DNA from: Klebsiella oxytoca
GTDB lineage: Bacteria; Pseudomonadota; Gammaproteobacteria; Enterobacterales; Enterobacteriaceae
Reading direction: 5' to 3'
Length of the DNA: 64,000 nt
Assembly: GCF_009707385.1 (NCBI RefSeq)
Contig: NZ_CP046115.1
Location: 3,100,001-3,164,000 of the forward strand
The notes beneath the pieces are model-generated. The model saw only the letters and a list, made by a program, of their open reading frames with translations, had not been told where the DNA came from and did not search any database. A program made the translations under genes and the position numbers. This document shows positions 23,945 through 34,915 of this stretch, one piece after another (within the stretch, counting starts at the first letter, position 1; each line of letters opens with the position of its first letter).

Positions 23945-25141
23945 TCAGGCCAGCGCGGCGCGCTTTTGGCGGTTCATCAGCCAGAACACCGCCACGCCTG
24001 CCAGCAAAATGCCGGGCGCGGAAGCGGCCATCACGCCAACCGTGCCGGTGCCCAGCGCCAGCATTTTTCCGGCCAGCAGCGGTCCGCTCATCGCGCCGAG
24101 ACGACCAATCGCTACGGCGGTCCCCACCCCCGTAGCGCGGATTTCAGTGCGGTAGAACAGCGGGGCCAGCGCATAAAGCACGCTCTGTCCGCCGGTGGCA
24201 AACAGCCCGGCGACAAAGCCGGAGAAGAGCATTGTAGTCAGCGATGTCGCGGTGCCTAACGCCAGCAAAGACGCCAGCATACCGCTGTAGATCAGCAGCG
24301 ACATCCAGAGCGGGCTGAGCTTATCCATCAGGGAACCCAGCATCAGCGTGCCGCAGGCGGCGCCAAACTGCAGGACAAACATCACTCCCGCCGCCTCGCT
24401 GGAGCTGAATCCCTGGCCGACGAGTAGCATCGGCAGCCAGTTAATCAGCATATATACCACCAGCAGCGTGAAGAAGTAGCACACCCACAGCAGCAGAGTG
24501 GCGGTAGCGTTGCCCGGCGCAAGGAGCATACGCAGCGGCACGGCCTGCGCGCTGCGCTGAAAAACCTGCGATTCCGGCAGCCAGCGCATCAGCAACGGTA
24601 CAAGCAGCAGCGGAACGATACCGCCGACCCAGAACACCGTTTGCCAGGCCGTAGCCAGACCGAAAAATCCCAGCGCCGCCGCCAGCGCCGCGCCGATAGG
24701 GACGCCGCAGTACATCAGGCTCACCGCCCTGCCGCGAAAGCGATGGCCAGCGGCCTCAGAGGTTAAGGCAATCAAATTCGGCAGCGCCGCGCCCAGGCCG
24801 ACGCCGGTTAGCAGACGCGCCAGCAGCAGCGTCGGGTAGTTCCACGCCAGGGCGGTGGCAATTGAAAACAGGCCGAAGAGCATCACCGAGCCCAGCAGAA
24901 TACGCTTGCGCCCGTAGCGATCCGCCAGGATGCCGCCCACCAGCGCACCGGGCAGCAGGCCGAGGATCCCGGCGCTGAAAATCCAGCCCATCTGCATTTT
25001 ATCGAGCGCGAACGCCTGCGCCATGCCGACGGCGGCGATGCCCGCCGCCTGTAGATCCAGCCCTTCCATCAGGGCCACCATAAAACAGAGCCCGACGGTT
25101 AACATCAGGCGCGAATTGCTTGCAGTAGTTGTCTTAGTCAT
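23945..25141 (-). CDS. mhpT: 3-(3-hydroxyphenyl)propionate transporter MhpT
   Basis: A 398-residue MFS symporter of the aromatic acid/H+ family with twelve hydrophobic helices. The family loop GGILADRYGRKRILLGS (about residues 68-84) and the preceding EGLDLQAAGIA motif of the first helix are clear. It imports 3-(3-hydroxyphenyl)propionate across the inner membrane. It is the last gene of the mhp operon, 78 bases after mhpE, the same relative place as in E. coli. Confidence 0.93.
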   Translation of the reverse strand: MTKTTTASNSRLMLTVGLCFMVALMEGLDLQAAGIAAVGMAQAFALDKMQMGWIFSAGILGLLPGALVGGILADRYGRKRILLGSVMLFGLFSIATALAWNYPTLLLARLLTGVGLGAALPNLIALTSEAAGHRFRGRAVSLMYCGVPIGAALAAALGFFGLATAWQTVFWVGGIVPLLLVPLLMRWLPESQVFQRSAQAVPLRMLLAPGNATATLLLWVCYFFTLLVVYMLINWLPMLLVGQGFSSSEAAGVMFVLQFGAACGTLMLGSLMDKLSPLWMSLLIYSGMLASLLALGTATSLTTMLFSGFVAGLFATGGQSVLYALAPLFYRTEIRATGVGTAVAIGRLGAMSGPLLAGKMLALGTGTVGVMAASAPGILLAGVAVFWLMNRQKRAALA

Positions 25142-25219
25142 AGGGTACCTTTGCGATATCCGGACAAACGGAGCAGGTGAATGGCGGCTGATTCATTGCC
25201 AGCCGCGCGTTTCTTTGAT

Positions 25220-26236
25220 TTATTTATTACGATTCAGCAGGTCCAGCGCAACGTCGACGATCATATCCTCCTGACCCCCAACCATCCGCCGCTTGCCCAG
25301 TTCGACAAGAATATCTACCGCGCTCAGGCCGTAGCGCTCCGCGGCCACTTCGCTGTGACGGAGGAAGCTGGAGTAAACCCCGGCATAACCCAGCGCCAGC
25401 GTTTCACGGTCAACCCGCACCGGGCGATCCTGCAGCGGCCGCACCAGCTCATCGGCGGCGTTCATCAGAGCATAAAGGTCGGTGCCATGGTTCCAGCCTA
25501 GTTTGTCAGCGGCGGCGATGAACACCTCCAGCGGTGCGTTGCCCGCACCGGCCCCCATTCCCGCCAGGCTGGCGTCGATACGGTCGCAGCCCTCTTCCAC
25601 CGCGGCGATAGAGTTGGCAACGCCGAGGCTCAGGTTATGGTGCGCGTGCATCCCGGTGGCGGTTTCCGGCTTAAGCACCGCTTTGAGAGCGCGGAAACGA
25701 TCGCGAATATCGTTCATATTCATCGCTCCGCCGGAATCGACCACGTAGATACAGGTCGCGCCGTAGGACTCCATCTTCAGCGCCTGCTGCGCCAGCTGTT
25801 CAGAGGTGGTCATATGGCTCATCATCAGGAAGCCAACGGTGTTCATTCCCAGCTCGCGGGCAAAGGCAATATGCTGAGCGGAAACATCCGCCTCGGTGCA
25901 GTGGGTCGCCACCCGCACTACCCGCGCCCCGGCCTGATACGCATTTTTCAGGTCGTGCAGAGTACCGATGCCGGGCAACAGTAACGTGGCGATTTTCGCC
26001 TGGCTGACCGACTCCGCCGCCGCTTCAATCCACTCCAGATCGCTGTGCGCGCCGAAGCCGTAGTTAAAGCTGGAACCTTGCAGGCCATCGCCGTGGGCCA
26101 CTTCTATTGAGTCGACGCCAGCGCTGTCCAGCGCGCGGGCTATCTGGCGCACATTGTCGAGCGAGTACTGGTGGCGAATCGCGTGCATCCCGTCACGCAG
26201 GGTCACGTCTGAGATATAGAGTTTTTTGCCGTTCAT
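25220..26236 (-). CDS. mhpE: 4-hydroxy-2-oxovalerate aldolase MhpE
   Basis: A 338-residue DRE-TIM metallolyase that splits 4-hydroxy-2-oxovalerate into pyruvate and acetaldehyde. The N-terminal [15 protein letters not shown] (about 8-22) supplies the catalytic Arg, metal Asp and base His, and [20 protein letters not shown] (about 195-214) supplies the other metal His residues. It overlaps mhpF by 4 bases; the two enzymes form a channelling complex in this family so that acetaldehyde passes to the dehydrogenase. Length agrees with E. coli MhpE. Confidence 0.96.
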   Translation of the reverse strand: MNGKKLYISDVTLRDGMHAIRHQYSLDNVRQIARALDSAGVDSIEVAHGDGLQGSSFNYGFGAHSDLEWIEAAAESVSQAKIATLLLPGIGTLHDLKNAYQAGARVVRVATHCTEADVSAQHIAFARELGMNTVGFLMMSHMTTSEQLAQQALKMESYGATCIYVVDSGGAMNMNDIRDRFRALKAVLKPETATGMHAHHNLSLGVANSIAAVEEGCDRIDASLAGMGAGAGNAPLEVFIAAADKLGWNHGTDLYALMNAADELVRPLQDRPVRVDRETLALGYAGVYSSFLRHSEVAAERYGLSAVDILVELGKRRMVGGQEDMIVDVALDLLNRNK

Positions 26237-27183
26237 GCTGCTTCTCCCGCCGTACCGTTCATCGCCTGGGCCATTTTCTCCGCCGTCGCCAGCGCCGCCG
26301 AAGTCATAATATCGAGGTTGCCGGCATAGGCTGGCAGATAGTGCGCCGCCCCTTCGACCTCAAGGTAAATCGCCGTTTTCAGGCCGGAAAAACGGCCAAC
26401 GCCCGGCAGATTCACCGGTTTATCTTGCGGAATCACTTCAAACTGCACCTGCTGTTTCAGGCGATATCCCGGCACGTAGGCCTGCACCGCCGCCGCCATC
26501 TCCTCTATCGAAGCGGTAATTTCCTGCTGTGAGGCTGCTTCGCTCAGAACATAAACGGTATCACGCATCATCAGCGGCGGTTCTGCCGGGTTGAGCACAA
26601 TAATCGCTTTGCCTTTTTCCGCCCCGCCCACTTTCTCAATAGCCTGCGAGGTAGTTTCGGTGAACTCATCGATGTTGGCGCGCGTTCCCGGGCCGGCGGA
26701 TTTGCTGGCAATCGAGGCGATAATTTCCGCGTAGTGTACTTTCGCGACTCGAGAGACCGCCGCCACCATCGGGATCGTCGCCTGGCCGCCGCAGGTCACC
26801 ATATTGACGTTGCCCTGGGCAAGGTTAGCCTCCAGATTGACTACCGGGACACAGTACGGACCGATGGCCGCCGGGGTCAGGTCAATAACGCGGATCCCCG
26901 GTTTAGCTTCGCGCAGCGCGGCGTCGTTTTTCACATGCGCCCCGGCGCTGGTGGCGTCAAAAACAAAATCGATATCGGCGAATTCGGCCATCTGCATCAG
27001 GCCGCCAACGCCTTCGTGAGTGGTGGCAACGCCCATGCGCCGTGCGCGGGCCAGCCCGTCGGATTCAGGGTCGATACCGACCATTACCGCCATCTCCAGA
27101 TGCTGACCGTGGCGCAGAATTTTGATCATTAAATCGGTGCCGATATTGCCGGAGCCGATAATGGCGACTTTACGTTTACTCAT
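26233..27183 (-). CDS. mhpF: Acylating acetaldehyde dehydrogenase MhpF
   Basis: A 316-residue NAD-dependent enzyme that turns acetaldehyde and CoA into acetyl-CoA. The Rossmann motif [12 protein letters not shown] is at about residues 8-19 and the catalytic Cys lies in [13 protein letters not shown] (about residue 130). The ATG at 27183 has a GAAGG site and gives exactly the E. coli length; the open frame extends 8 codons further. It overlaps the end of mhpD by 8 bases and the start of mhpE by 4. Confidence 0.96.
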   Translation of the reverse strand: MSKRKVAIIGSGNIGTDLMIKILRHGQHLEMAVMVGIDPESDGLARARRMGVATTHEGVGGLMQMAEFADIDFVFDATSAGAHVKNDAALREAKPGIRVIDLTPAAIGPYCVPVVNLEANLAQGNVNMVTCGGQATIPMVAAVSRVAKVHYAEIIASIASKSAGPGTRANIDEFTETTSQAIEKVGGAEKGKAIIVLNPAEPPLMMRDTVYVLSEAASQQEITASIEEMAAAVQAYVPGYRLKQQVQFEVIPQDKPVNLPGVGRFSGLKTAIYLEVEGAAHYLPAYAGNLDIMTSAALATAEKMAQAMNGTAGEAA

Positions 27184-27982
27184 GACTGCCTTCTCCCTGG
27201 GCAACAAACGTCGCCGCCACTGAACCTAACCCATCGATATGGGCTTCAAAACGATCGCCGGCGTTAATCGCCACCATTGGGCCTAACGCCCCGGTCAGCA
27301 CGATATCGCCCGCCCGCAGCGGTTCGCCGAGGCTGGCCATTTTGCGCGCCAGCCACACCGCCGCGTTCAGCGGATGGCCAAGGCATTCGCTGCCGCGCCC
27401 GCTGGAAACCTCTTCCTGGTTACGGGTCATACGCATGGTGCAGTTTTTCAGATCCAGCCCCTCCGGACGCAGCGCCGGACTACCAAGCACGTATACGCCG
27501 CAGGAAGCGTTATCGGCTACCGTATCGACAAAGCCAATCGACCAGTCGCGAATACGGCTGCCGACAACCTCCAGCGCGGGCAGCACCCAGTCGATAGCGG
27601 CGTACAGTTCATCAAAGGTGGTATCGGCATGCGGCAGATCGTGTTTAAGCACTAGCGCGATTTCAGCCTCAACCTTAGGCTGCAGCACCCGGGAGAACGG
27701 CACATCGGCATTATCGCCGTAGCACATATCGGCAAACAGAGTGCCGAAGTCCGGCTGGTCAACGCCCAGCTGCTTCTGCACTTTAGGATGGGTCAGCCCC
27801 ACCTTACGCCCTACCACCCGGCGACCATGCGCCACGTGGTGCTGCACGTTAATCCGCTGGATAGCGTAGGCCGCTTCCGCGTTATCAATGCCGAGAATAT
27901 CGCGCAGCGGTTCTATTGCCTGGCCTGCAGCTTCCGCTTCACGCAGACGCTGTGCCAGTTGTTCATGAGATAACGTCGTCAT
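27176..27982 (-). CDS. mhpD: 2-hydroxypenta-2,4-dienoate hydratase MhpD
   Basis: A 268-residue cytosolic hydratase of the fumarylacetoacetase fold that adds water to 2-hydroxypentadienoate to give 4-hydroxy-2-oxovalerate. Family sequence [26 protein letters not shown] (about 57-82, quoted in part), [14 protein letters not shown] with the metal-binding Glu pair, and [10 protein letters not shown] near the C-terminus are visible. It follows mhpC by 9 bases. Length is one residue from the E. coli enzyme. Confidence 0.95.
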   Translation of the reverse strand: MTTLSHEQLAQRLREAEAAGQAIEPLRDILGIDNAEAAYAIQRINVQHHVAHGRRVVGRKVGLTHPKVQKQLGVDQPDFGTLFADMCYGDNADVPFSRVLQPKVEAEIALVLKHDLPHADTTFDELYAAIDWVLPALEVVGSRIRDWSIGFVDTVADNASCGVYVLGSPALRPEGLDLKNCTMRMTRNQEEVSSGRGSECLGHPLNAAVWLARKMASLGEPLRAGDIVLTGALGPMVAINAGDRFEAHIDGLGSVAATFVAQGEGSHE

Positions 27983-27991
27983 CGTAATTCC

Positions 27992-28858
27992 TCAGGTACG
28001 CGCCAGAAAATCGAGCACCAGCTGGTTGAAGCTCTCCGCGTGTTCCCACTGCGCCCAGTGGCCGCAGTCGCGATAGATATGCAGTTCGGAACCGTTAATG
28101 CCCGCCAGCAGGCGCAGCCCGGTATCCATTGGTACAAAGCGATCGTTACGCCCCCAGACAATCAGCGTTTGGGCGCGGATTTCGCCGAGACGCGGACTAA
28201 AATCCGGGAACTGTTTCGGGTTCGCTTCAAGACTTTTAACGAAGTTATCCAGGTGATCCTGGCGCGACAACATATTGTTGAGACGCGCTTCGAACAGGGC
28301 TTCGGTCAGATCGCTGGTATCGAAAACAAAGATATTCATCATCTTCTTCAGGTTTTCGATGGTTGGTTCACGGTACAGAGCGTTCAGCAGCTTGATGCCT
28401 TCCGTCGGCATTGGCGTGAACAGACTCATACCGCCGGTTCCGCCGCCCATCAGCACCAGTTTGCCGACGCGCTCCGGCCAGGTCAGGGTGAAAGCCACCG
28501 CGCTGTGACCGCCCATGGAGTTGCCCAGCAGATGTACTTTGCTGATATCCAGCTGGTCGACGACGCTTTTCAGCACCCGGGCGTTCAGGTCGGAACGTGA
28601 GCCGCTATTGACGATAGAATCGCTTTTCCCCCAGCCGGGGCAGTCCAGCAGAATAACCCGATAACCCGCCTCCACCAGCGGGTCGATATTGCGGCTAAAG
28701 TTGGCCCAGCCCGTCGCGCCGGGACCTGAACCGTGCAGCATGACTACGGTTTCCTCACCCTGGCCGCAGTCATTAAAGTGGATACGTAATGTCTCTCCGT
28801 TCTCCTCAACGTTGAGAAAACGGCTGGTAGCAGCTTCGGTTTGTGGTTGATAGCTCAT
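27992..28858 (-). CDS. mhpC: 2-hydroxy-6-oxonona-2,4-dienedioate hydrolase MhpC
   Basis: A 288-residue alpha/beta hydrolase that cleaves the ring-fission product into 2-hydroxypentadienoate and succinate (or fumarate). The oxyanion region [14 protein letters not shown] is at about 42-55, the nucleophile serine in [14 protein letters not shown] (about residue 114), and the catalytic His in CGHWAQWEH (about residue 267). The ATG at 28858 restores the E. coli length; the open frame extends 21 codons upstream into mhpB. Confidence 0.95.
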   Translation of the reverse strand: MSYQPQTEAATSRFLNVEENGETLRIHFNDCGQGEETVVMLHGSGPGATGWANFSRNIDPLVEAGYRVILLDCPGWGKSDSIVNSGSRSDLNARVLKSVVDQLDISKVHLLGNSMGGHSAVAFTLTWPERVGKLVLMGGGTGGMSLFTPMPTEGIKLLNALYREPTIENLKKMMNIFVFDTSDLTEALFEARLNNMLSRQDHLDNFVKSLEANPKQFPDFSPRLGEIRAQTLIVWGRNDRFVPMDTGLRLLAGINGSELHIYRDCGHWAQWEHAESFNQLVLDFLART

Positions 28859-28875
28859 TGTGTTCTCCCTTTTAT

Positions 28876-29820
28876 TCAGTTTTGCGAGGCGGCGCTCAGC
28901 GAGCCAAATCCGGCGATCCACTCGGGGATAGGTCGGTAATAGCGGCCTTCGCAGCGCCAGCTGCCAAAAGCGGATAGCGCGGCAAAGGCGGCCACCCAGG
29001 TTTTAATTTCGTGCGTTGATTTACCGGCCATTGCCGATAGCTCTTCGTTACTGACGGCGTCCAGCTCCGCCAGCCGCCCCTGCTCCAGCAGGCTCATAAA
29101 GCGGTTGTCCCAGACGGGGTTGAGCGGATAGAGCGAATTCTGGTCTTCGGTAAACAGCTTCGCCGCGTTAATCACCCGCTGTTGACGAAGTTCGCGTTCG
29201 TCCGGCGGCAGCTGTTTGCCGCTGCCCAACAGCCGGTCGCGCATATGCGCATCGGCCTTCGCCAGCTCTGGTACCGGCGGCTGATGCGATAGCCCGCCGG
29301 AGCCAAGAATTAAGACCCGCTTATTGAGGGTGCTAAGGAAGCGGCCGATGGCTTCACCCAGCATGCGGGTACGCTGAAAGCCCGGCAGCGGCAGCGCGAC
29401 GCTGTTGATAAATACCGGCAGAACCGGCAGCTTATCCAGCCCACCGAGCAGGAACTCCAGCGGCTGCGCAAAGCCGTGGTCCACCTGCATGCAGTAAGAA
29501 ACCGCCAGATCGATGCCATCCTTCATTACCGCATGGGCGCAGGCCTCTGCCAGCGCCGTCGGCACCGGCAGAACGCCGCTGGCGCTGCTGAAGTCGCCAA
29601 TAGAGGTCGCCCCGATGCCTAAACAGAATGACGGCATCACGTCGTAGAAAAAGCCGTTGTAGTGGTCTGGAGCGAACAGCACCACCAGCTCCGGGTCGAA
29701 GGCGGCAATGCGCGCCCGCGCGTCGGCGATGGTGCCGTTAACTTCGTCCAGCACCGCCTGCTCCGGGTCAACGTATCCCACCAGCGGGGTATGCGAGAGA
29801 CAATGAAGATAAGCATTCAT
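28876..29820 (-). CDS. mhpB: 2,3-dihydroxyphenylpropionate 1,2-dioxygenase MhpB
   Basis: A 314-residue extradiol ring-cleavage dioxygenase (class III, LigB type) with a non-haem Fe(II). It opens 2,3-dihydroxyphenylpropionate by meta cleavage. [13 protein letters not shown] at the N-terminus and [18 protein letters not shown] (about 50-67) carry metal/catalytic His residues, and [16 protein letters not shown] (about 172-187) the other conserved His. The ATG at 29820 comes one base after the mhpA stop and gives the E. coli length. Confidence 0.96.
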   Translation of the reverse strand: MNAYLHCLSHTPLVGYVDPEQAVLDEVNGTIADARARIAAFDPELVVLFAPDHYNGFFYDVMPSFCLGIGATSIGDFSSASGVLPVPTALAEACAHAVMKDGIDLAVSYCMQVDHGFAQPLEFLLGGLDKLPVLPVFINSVALPLPGFQRTRMLGEAIGRFLSTLNKRVLILGSGGLSHQPPVPELAKADAHMRDRLLGSGKQLPPDERELRQQRVINAAKLFTEDQNSLYPLNPVWDNRFMSLLEQGRLAELDAVSNEELSAMAGKSTHEIKTWVAAFAALSAFGSWRCEGRYYRPIPEWIAGFGSLSAASQN

Positions 29821-29821
29821 A

Positions 29822-31486
29822 TCAAGCCACCTGTTCAATAGTTTCTGCGACTTGCGCGGAGGCCAGCTGCATCTTGCTTGCCAGGGCGTCGAGCTTTTTG
29901 CTCAGCGTCTGCGGAATTGCCACGGTGGCGACGAAACGGTCCGGACGCACCACGGCAATGGCGGTATCGTGCTGAGCAAACCAGCTTTTCAGGCGGTTTT
30001 GCGTATCGCCGACGCGGATCACCCCAGGCACGTTGTCCTGGTCGCAATGAATTTGTACCTCCGGTACCACCTGAATAAACCGCACCCCGACGGCGCTCCA
30101 GCGGGCGATCTGCTCATCGTTGAGTCCCCACTTCGGATTGCAGCCCCAGGCGATAATGGCAAAATTAGCGCCAATTACCTCATCCAGCAGCGTGACCCGG
30201 CCGTTCTCAAGCGTGACCTTCGGCTGAATAAACATTTTGCCTACCGGCGAGGTTTTGCTTTCTCCTTCCGCCAGCAGCGCGCCCTCGCGGTACTGCGGCA
30301 TCGGCTTAAAGCGCATTTCAAGGAAGTAGCGTTTAACCGGCGGCAGATAGTTGAGCATCCATGAGATACCGTCGCGCACCGCGCCGTGCCAGCGTTTCGG
30401 CGGCGCAAGAACGTTGCCGGCGGTCACCGACAGATCAATCATCGCTTTAGCATGATCGCGCCGCTCCTGCTGATAGCTGTCCAGCAGCCCCTCTCCGGCT
30501 TTGCCGTTCACCACCAGCGCCAGTTTCCACGCCAGGTTGAAGGCATCGCGCATGCCGCTGTTGTAACCCTGTCCCTGCCAGACCGGCATAATGTGCGCGG
30601 CGTCGCCCGCCAGCAGAACGCGATCGACGCGGAAACGTTCGGCGATACGCGCGTTATGGGTGTAGACGCGCTGACGGATCAGCTCGACGTTATCCGGGTC
30701 CGGCAACACTTTGCTCAACAGCTGGCGCATATTGTGCGGCTCGCTAAGCTGGGCCTCGGTTTCGCCGGGCATGACCATAAATTCAAAGCGACGTACGCCG
30801 TGCGGCAGCGCGGCGGAGACATACGGGCGCACCGGGTCGCAGCACAGGTAGACGTGCGGGGTGGCGAGCGGGTCGTTGGCGATATCGATAACGATCCACT
30901 GGTTCGGCGCGGTTTTACCTTCGAAGGGAATATTCAGCGTGCGGCGAATCAGGCTCGCTCCGCCGTCGCAGGCCACCAGCCAGTCGGCGCGTACGGTTTC
31001 ATGTTCACCGTCGCTACCTTTAAGGTTTAACGTGACGTTGTCACCGCTCTGGGTAAAGGCTTCCACTTCACGGGAAAACAGGCAGCGCACGTTGGGGAAG
31101 CGGCTAAGGCCTTCGTACAGCACCCCATCAACCTGGGGCTGAATGAACGCGTTACGGCGCGACCAGCCAAACTCGTCGGTCATCGGCTGGATATCGGCAA
31201 AACAGCGCCCTTTCGGAGTGAGGAAGCGCATCGCGTGCCACGGCGTAGTGTGCGGCAGCACGTTATCCACCAGCCCTACCGCCTGCATCGCCCGCAGCGC
31301 TTCATCATCGATCCCGATGGCGCGAGGATAATCGATCAGCGACTCCAGCTTTTCAATCAACAGCACGCTTACGCCCATCTGTCCGAGATAGTTGGCAATC
31401 GTCAGGCCTACCGGACCTGCTCCGGCAATCGCGACCTGAGCGGTGTGCTGTACGGCGGGTTGGATATCAGGATTAGATGTTGTCAT
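29822..31486 (-). CDS. mhpA: 3-(3-hydroxyphenyl)propionate hydroxylase MhpA
   Basis: A 554-residue FAD monooxygenase that hydroxylates 3-(3-hydroxyphenyl)propionate at C2 with NADH and O2. The FAD dinucleotide fold [19 protein letters not shown] is at about 19-37, the DG motif [16 protein letters not shown] at about 165-180, and the second FAD motif [21 protein letters not shown] (in part) near 285-305. The ATG at 31486 gives exactly the E. coli length. First gene of the operon, divergent from mhpR and preceded by an MhpR operator. Confidence 0.96.
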   Translation of the reverse strand: MTTSNPDIQPAVQHTAQVAIAGAGPVGLTIANYLGQMGVSVLLIEKLESLIDYPRAIGIDDEALRAMQAVGLVDNVLPHTTPWHAMRFLTPKGRCFADIQPMTDEFGWSRRNAFIQPQVDGVLYEGLSRFPNVRCLFSREVEAFTQSGDNVTLNLKGSDGEHETVRADWLVACDGGASLIRRTLNIPFEGKTAPNQWIVIDIANDPLATPHVYLCCDPVRPYVSAALPHGVRRFEFMVMPGETEAQLSEPHNMRQLLSKVLPDPDNVELIRQRVYTHNARIAERFRVDRVLLAGDAAHIMPVWQGQGYNSGMRDAFNLAWKLALVVNGKAGEGLLDSYQQERRDHAKAMIDLSVTAGNVLAPPKRWHGAVRDGISWMLNYLPPVKRYFLEMRFKPMPQYREGALLAEGESKTSPVGKMFIQPKVTLENGRVTLLDEVIGANFAIIAWGCNPKWGLNDEQIARWSAVGVRFIQVVPEVQIHCDQDNVPGVIRVGDTQNRLKSWFAQHDTAIAVVRPDRFVATVAIPQTLSKKLDALASKMQLASAQVAETIEQVA

Positions 31487-31581
31487 TTTCAAAACCTCAC
31501 GCTGCGGACAACTGCCGTGATGGGGAAATCTCAATACGGCCAGTTGTTAACTAAATGTGAATATATTTTTATAGTGAGGTC

Positions 31582-31587
31582 AGTATA
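31582..31587 (-). promoter_or_regulatory. mhpA promoter -10 element (candidate)
   Basis: Read on the minus strand this is TATACT. A start site about 7 bases downstream (near 31575) puts the centre of the MhpR operator at about -59, agreeing with the -58 known for E. coli. No good -35 is visible, as expected for an activated promoter. Confidence 0.55.
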
Positions 31588-31625
31588 GAGTTGCTAATTT
31601 GCGCTACAATCAAAACATCATCGAA

Positions 31626-31642
31626 TGTGCACCAGGTGCACA
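31626..31642. promoter_or_regulatory. MhpR operator
   Basis: TGTGCACCAGGTGCACA is a perfect 17-base palindrome in the mhpR-mhpA gap. E. coli MhpR binds a GGTGCACC-type palindrome at the same relative place. Confidence 0.85.
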
Positions 31643-31674
31643 TGGTTGTTTAGACTACTTTTTACCGAGGGAAA

Positions 31675-32481
31675 ATGGACGCGAACAGGACGGCAGATTA
31701 TAAAAGCGTGCGTGGGTTAAGCCGGGGCTTAATGTTATTAAATCTGTTAAATAAATTCGACGGAGGCGCGACGGTTGGGACTCTGGCCGAGTTTAGCGGC
31801 CTGCATCGCACGACGGTCAGGCGGCTACTGGAAACGCTGCAGGATGAGGGATACGTACGCCGCAGCCGCTCGGATGACAGCTTTCGATTGACGATTAAAG
31901 TTCGTCAGTTAAGTGAGGGATTTCGTGACGAACATTGGATTTCTGCCCTCGCCACCCCGCTGCTTGGCGAGCTCTTGCGGGAGGTTTTGTGGCCTACCGA
32001 CATCACGACTCTTGATGTGGATGCCATGGTGGTGCGCGAAACTACCCACCGCTTCAGCCGTCTCTCCTTCCACCGGGCGATGGTCGGCCGCCGCCTGCCG
32101 CTGCTGCTGACCGCCTGCGGTTTAACCTGGCTGGCCTTCGCCCCAGAACATGAACGCAACTCACTCATTGAGATGCTGGCCGCGCGGCCGGAAGCGGAGT
32201 ATCAGCTGGCGCGAGAACCGGAAAAGCTGGCCGCCATCCTCGAACGTACCCGACATAATGGCTACGGTGAAAACTTTCGCGGCTGGCAGCAGGAGGAGAA
32301 AATTGCCTCTATCGCCGTCCCGGTACGCCGCCAGCAGAGGGTTATCGGCTGCCTGAACCTGGTGTATATGGCTAAAGCGATGAGCATCGACCAGGCCGTA
32401 CAAAAGTATCTCGCCTCGCTGCAAAAAGTCGCCAGCCAGCTTGAAGAGCGCATGGCTGACGAAGAGGTTTTTTACGAATAG
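31675..32481 (+). CDS. mhpR: IclR-family activator MhpR
   Basis: A 268-residue regulator that activates the mhp operon when the hydroxyphenylpropionate inducer is bound. The winged helix-turn-helix is in residues about 10-75 (LAEFSGLHRTTVRRLLETLQDEG, quoted as SGLHRTTVRRLLETL) and the IclR effector domain occupies about 90-260. A GAGGG ribosome site precedes the ATG. The E. coli protein is a few residues longer at the N-terminus. It is divergent from mhpA with a single shared operator. Confidence 0.94.
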   Translation: MDANRTADYKSVRGLSRGLMLLNLLNKFDGGATVGTLAEFSGLHRTTVRRLLETLQDEGYVRRSRSDDSFRLTIKVRQLSEGFRDEHWISALATPLLGELLREVLWPTDITTLDVDAMVVRETTHRFSRLSFHRAMVGRRLPLLLTACGLTWLAFAPEHERNSLIEMLAARPEAEYQLAREPEKLAAILERTRHNGYGENFRGWQQEEKIASIAVPVRRQQRVIGCLNLVYMAKAMSIDQAVQKYLASLQKVASQLEERMADEEVFYE

Positions 32482-32669
32482 CCCTGTAAACAGGTGGCTG
32501 ACCGTGGCGTTCATCACCTACGATGCGCCACGGCGACGATCCCGCAGAACCCCAATCCAGGATCCCGGTGTGATGCTGAAACTACGCAGCAGCGCTAAAA
32601 GAAGGGGTTATAAAAATAATCGCTACCAACCGATCAATATAGCGTTCGATGACCCGGACCCAGGACGCC

Positions 32670-33506
32670 TCAGTAGCGAATTTCCGCCAGTTCGCGTAGC
32701 TGTTCAGGGGTCGCCACCGGCAGATTAAAGAAACGCAGGTAGGCCGGGATCATTTCAAACAGCATATCGGTACCGCGTTGAATGGGGCAGCCCGCCGCCT
32801 GTGCCGCCAGCAGTAAGGGAGTGTACTCCTGAGCCATCACCACTTCGCCGACAAAGGTTCCTGGCGTCAGGCGTTGAGGGTCCAGCGGCAGCGGATCGCC
32901 CTCTTTCATCCCCAGCGGCGTCGCGTTGACGACCAGATCGTGCCCCTGCGGGTCGCGTTGCATCAGGGTGATATTCAGTCGTGGGTAGTGTTGAAGCAAA
33001 CGCCCGGCCAGCGCTTCAGCCGTCTGTGAGCAGGTATCGTATAGCGTCAGCGCGCTAACGCCCGCCGCTGCCAGCGAAGCGGCAATGGCCGATCCAACGC
33101 CGCCGCTGCCCACTACCAGCGCTCGCGCGCCGTGTGTATCGAAACCTTTACGCTTAATCCCAAGGACAAAACCTTCGCCGTCAAACATATCGCCGCTTAA
33201 TGAGCCATCGGCTTCAGGGCGAATTGCGTTACAGGCGCCCGCAATCGCCGCCGTCGGACTAATATGCTGCACCAGCCCGCAGGTGGCGATTTTGTGCGGC
33301 ATGGTAACCAGGGCGCCGATAATATTGGTCATCTTAAACAGCATCGGCACAAAGGTGGCGTAATCCTCAGGCTTCACGCCCATCGGCACCACCTTGGCAT
33401 CCACCTGCCGATGAACAAACCACGGGTTATAGATCATCGGCGCTTTAAATTTTGCGGTCGGGTAGCCAAGATGCGCTATCAGCCGCGTGTTCCCACTAAT
33501 CACCAT
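32670..33506 (-). CDS. Shikimate/quinate dehydrogenase homologue (AroE/YdiB family)
   Basis: A 278-residue NAD(P)-dependent dehydrogenase. The substrate-binding N-domain has NPWFVHRQVDAKVVP and ALVTMPHKIATCG (about 60-72; conserved Lys), and the Rossmann motif VVGSGGVGSAIAASLAAAGV is at about 130-149. The end of the family helix (…NLPVATPEQLRELAEI) is present. It lies downstream of an MFS transporter and a QuiC-type dehydratase, so it probably oxidises shikimate or quinate for catabolism rather than making shikimate. It starts 13 bases after the MFS stop. Confidence 0.88.
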   Translation of the reverse strand: MVISGNTRLIAHLGYPTAKFKAPMIYNPWFVHRQVDAKVVPMGVKPEDYATFVPMLFKMTNIIGALVTMPHKIATCGLVQHISPTAAIAGACNAIRPEADGSLSGDMFDGEGFVLGIKRKGFDTHGARALVVGSGGVGSAIAASLAAAGVSALTLYDTCSQTAEALAGRLLQHYPRLNITLMQRDPQGHDLVVNATPLGMKEGDPLPLDPQRLTPGTFVGEVVMAQEYTPLLLAAQAAGCPIQRGTDMLFEMIPAYLRFFNLPVATPEQLRELAEIRY

Positions 33507-33519
33507 TCCCAGCTCCTTG

Positions 33520-34839
33520 TTACTGCGAAAGCTCGATACGCTTTACGTCGCCCAAAATGAACACATATGCCGCCACGCCCAGCAGGGCTGCGCCGCCGAT
33601 ATAAACAAGCGCATAGAAGAAGTTGCCGGAGGCCGCGACGATGAAACCAATGATTAGCGGCGTCAGGATCCCGGCAAGGTTAGCGCAGAAGTTGAATAAG
33701 CCGCCGGTCAGACCGCCCAGGCCTTTCGGCGCGATATCGGAGATTAACGTCCAGCCCAGACCCACCATCCCCTGCCCGAAGAAGGCGAACGACATCACCA
33801 TAATCACCGCCAGATCGCTGGTCAGCCAGTTGGCGGAGATAATCGTACTCGCCATCAGCAGACCGGCGATAATCGGCAGCTTACGCCCGAGGTTCGCTGA
33901 GCCGGTGGCTTTCAGCAGCTTATCGGAAACCCAGCCGCCAAACATCACCCCGCCCGCCGCCGCGAGAAACGGCATAATGGCGAAGAAGCCGACTTTAATC
34001 CACGGCATATGGCGCTCGGTGGCCAGATAGGTCGGGAACCAGGTGAGAAAGAAGACCAGCACCGTATTACCGGCAAACTGTCCGATGCTGGCGCCGAGGA
34101 TCTGCCGTTTGGCCAGCAGCTGGCGAATCAGCGGCCAGCTAAAGGCGGTATGCTGCTCCGCGCCGGTCGACATCCCGCCGCCGTTAATAATGTGCTCGCG
34201 CTCCAGCTGATTGAGCTGCCGATCCTCATGCGGCTCGCGATAGCAGCGCCACCAGACGATAGCAAACAGCACTCCGGCTGCGCCGACGCTAATAAACAGC
34301 GCGCGCCAGCCAAAGCTGCCCATTATCCAGAACAGCAGCGGTGAAAAGCAGGCCAGTCCGAGATATTCACCCACGGTATAGACCGCCGTCGCCTTCGCGC
34401 GCTCCTGCTGCGGGAACCAGGCGCTAACCACCCTGCTGTTCACCGGGAAACATGGCGCTTCGCTGACCCCGAGGCCAAAACGGCACAGCAGCAGAGATTT
34501 CAGGCCAACCGCCATCCCGTGGAACATGGTAAATAGCGACCACAGGGTCAGCGCCAGAAAATAGGTGACTTTATTGCCAAAGCGGTCAAGAAAGATGCCT
34601 CCGGGGATCTGCGCCAGAGCATAGGTCCATGCAAAAGCGGAGAAGACGATGCCCATTACAGCAGCATCAATCCCCAGCTCAGCGGTCAGCTGCGGCGCGG
34701 CGATACCCAGCACCGTACGGTCGAGATAGTTGATCATTGTGCCGACGGCCAGTAGCGCAAGTATACCGATACGCCGCCGGGATGGCCGCACTCCGGACGC
34801 GGCGCCCGCCGTCGTCTGGTTATGGCTATAAGAGTTCAT
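33520..34839 (-). CDS. MFS transporter, anion:cation symporter (ACS) type
   Basis: A 439-residue inner-membrane transporter with about twelve helices. The ACS family signatures are INYLDRTVLGIAAPQLTAELG (about residues 38-58, quoted in part) and GIFLDRFGNKVTYF (about 82-95). This family takes up organic anions such as hexuronates, glucarate, phthalate or shikimate-like acids. Its place between a QuiC-type dehydratase and a shikimate dehydrogenase homologue suggests a quinate/shikimate or dehydroshikimate substrate (inference). 76 bases separate it from the upstream dehydratase gene. Confidence 0.85.
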   Translation of the reverse strand: MNSYSHNQTTAGAASGVRPSRRRIGILALLAVGTMINYLDRTVLGIAAPQLTAELGIDAAVMGIVFSAFAWTYALAQIPGGIFLDRFGNKVTYFLALTLWSLFTMFHGMAVGLKSLLLCRFGLGVSEAPCFPVNSRVVSAWFPQQERAKATAVYTVGEYLGLACFSPLLFWIMGSFGWRALFISVGAAGVLFAIVWWRCYREPHEDRQLNQLEREHIINGGGMSTGAEQHTAFSWPLIRQLLAKRQILGASIGQFAGNTVLVFFLTWFPTYLATERHMPWIKVGFFAIMPFLAAAGGVMFGGWVSDKLLKATGSANLGRKLPIIAGLLMASTIISANWLTSDLAVIMVMSFAFFGQGMVGLGWTLISDIAPKGLGGLTGGLFNFCANLAGILTPLIIGFIVAASGNFFYALVYIGGAALLGVAAYVFILGDVKRIELSQ

Positions 34840-34915
34840 AGTCGTTTCCTGTCATAGGGTACAGATAAGCGTTGTTATTGTGATTGCGCCGTTGCGTTGT
34901 GAACCATCTGCTACA

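Noticed and set aside
31540..31580. CRP site in the mhpR-mhpA gap
   Set aside because: A TGTGA half is present but no matching second half at the right spacing could be seen.
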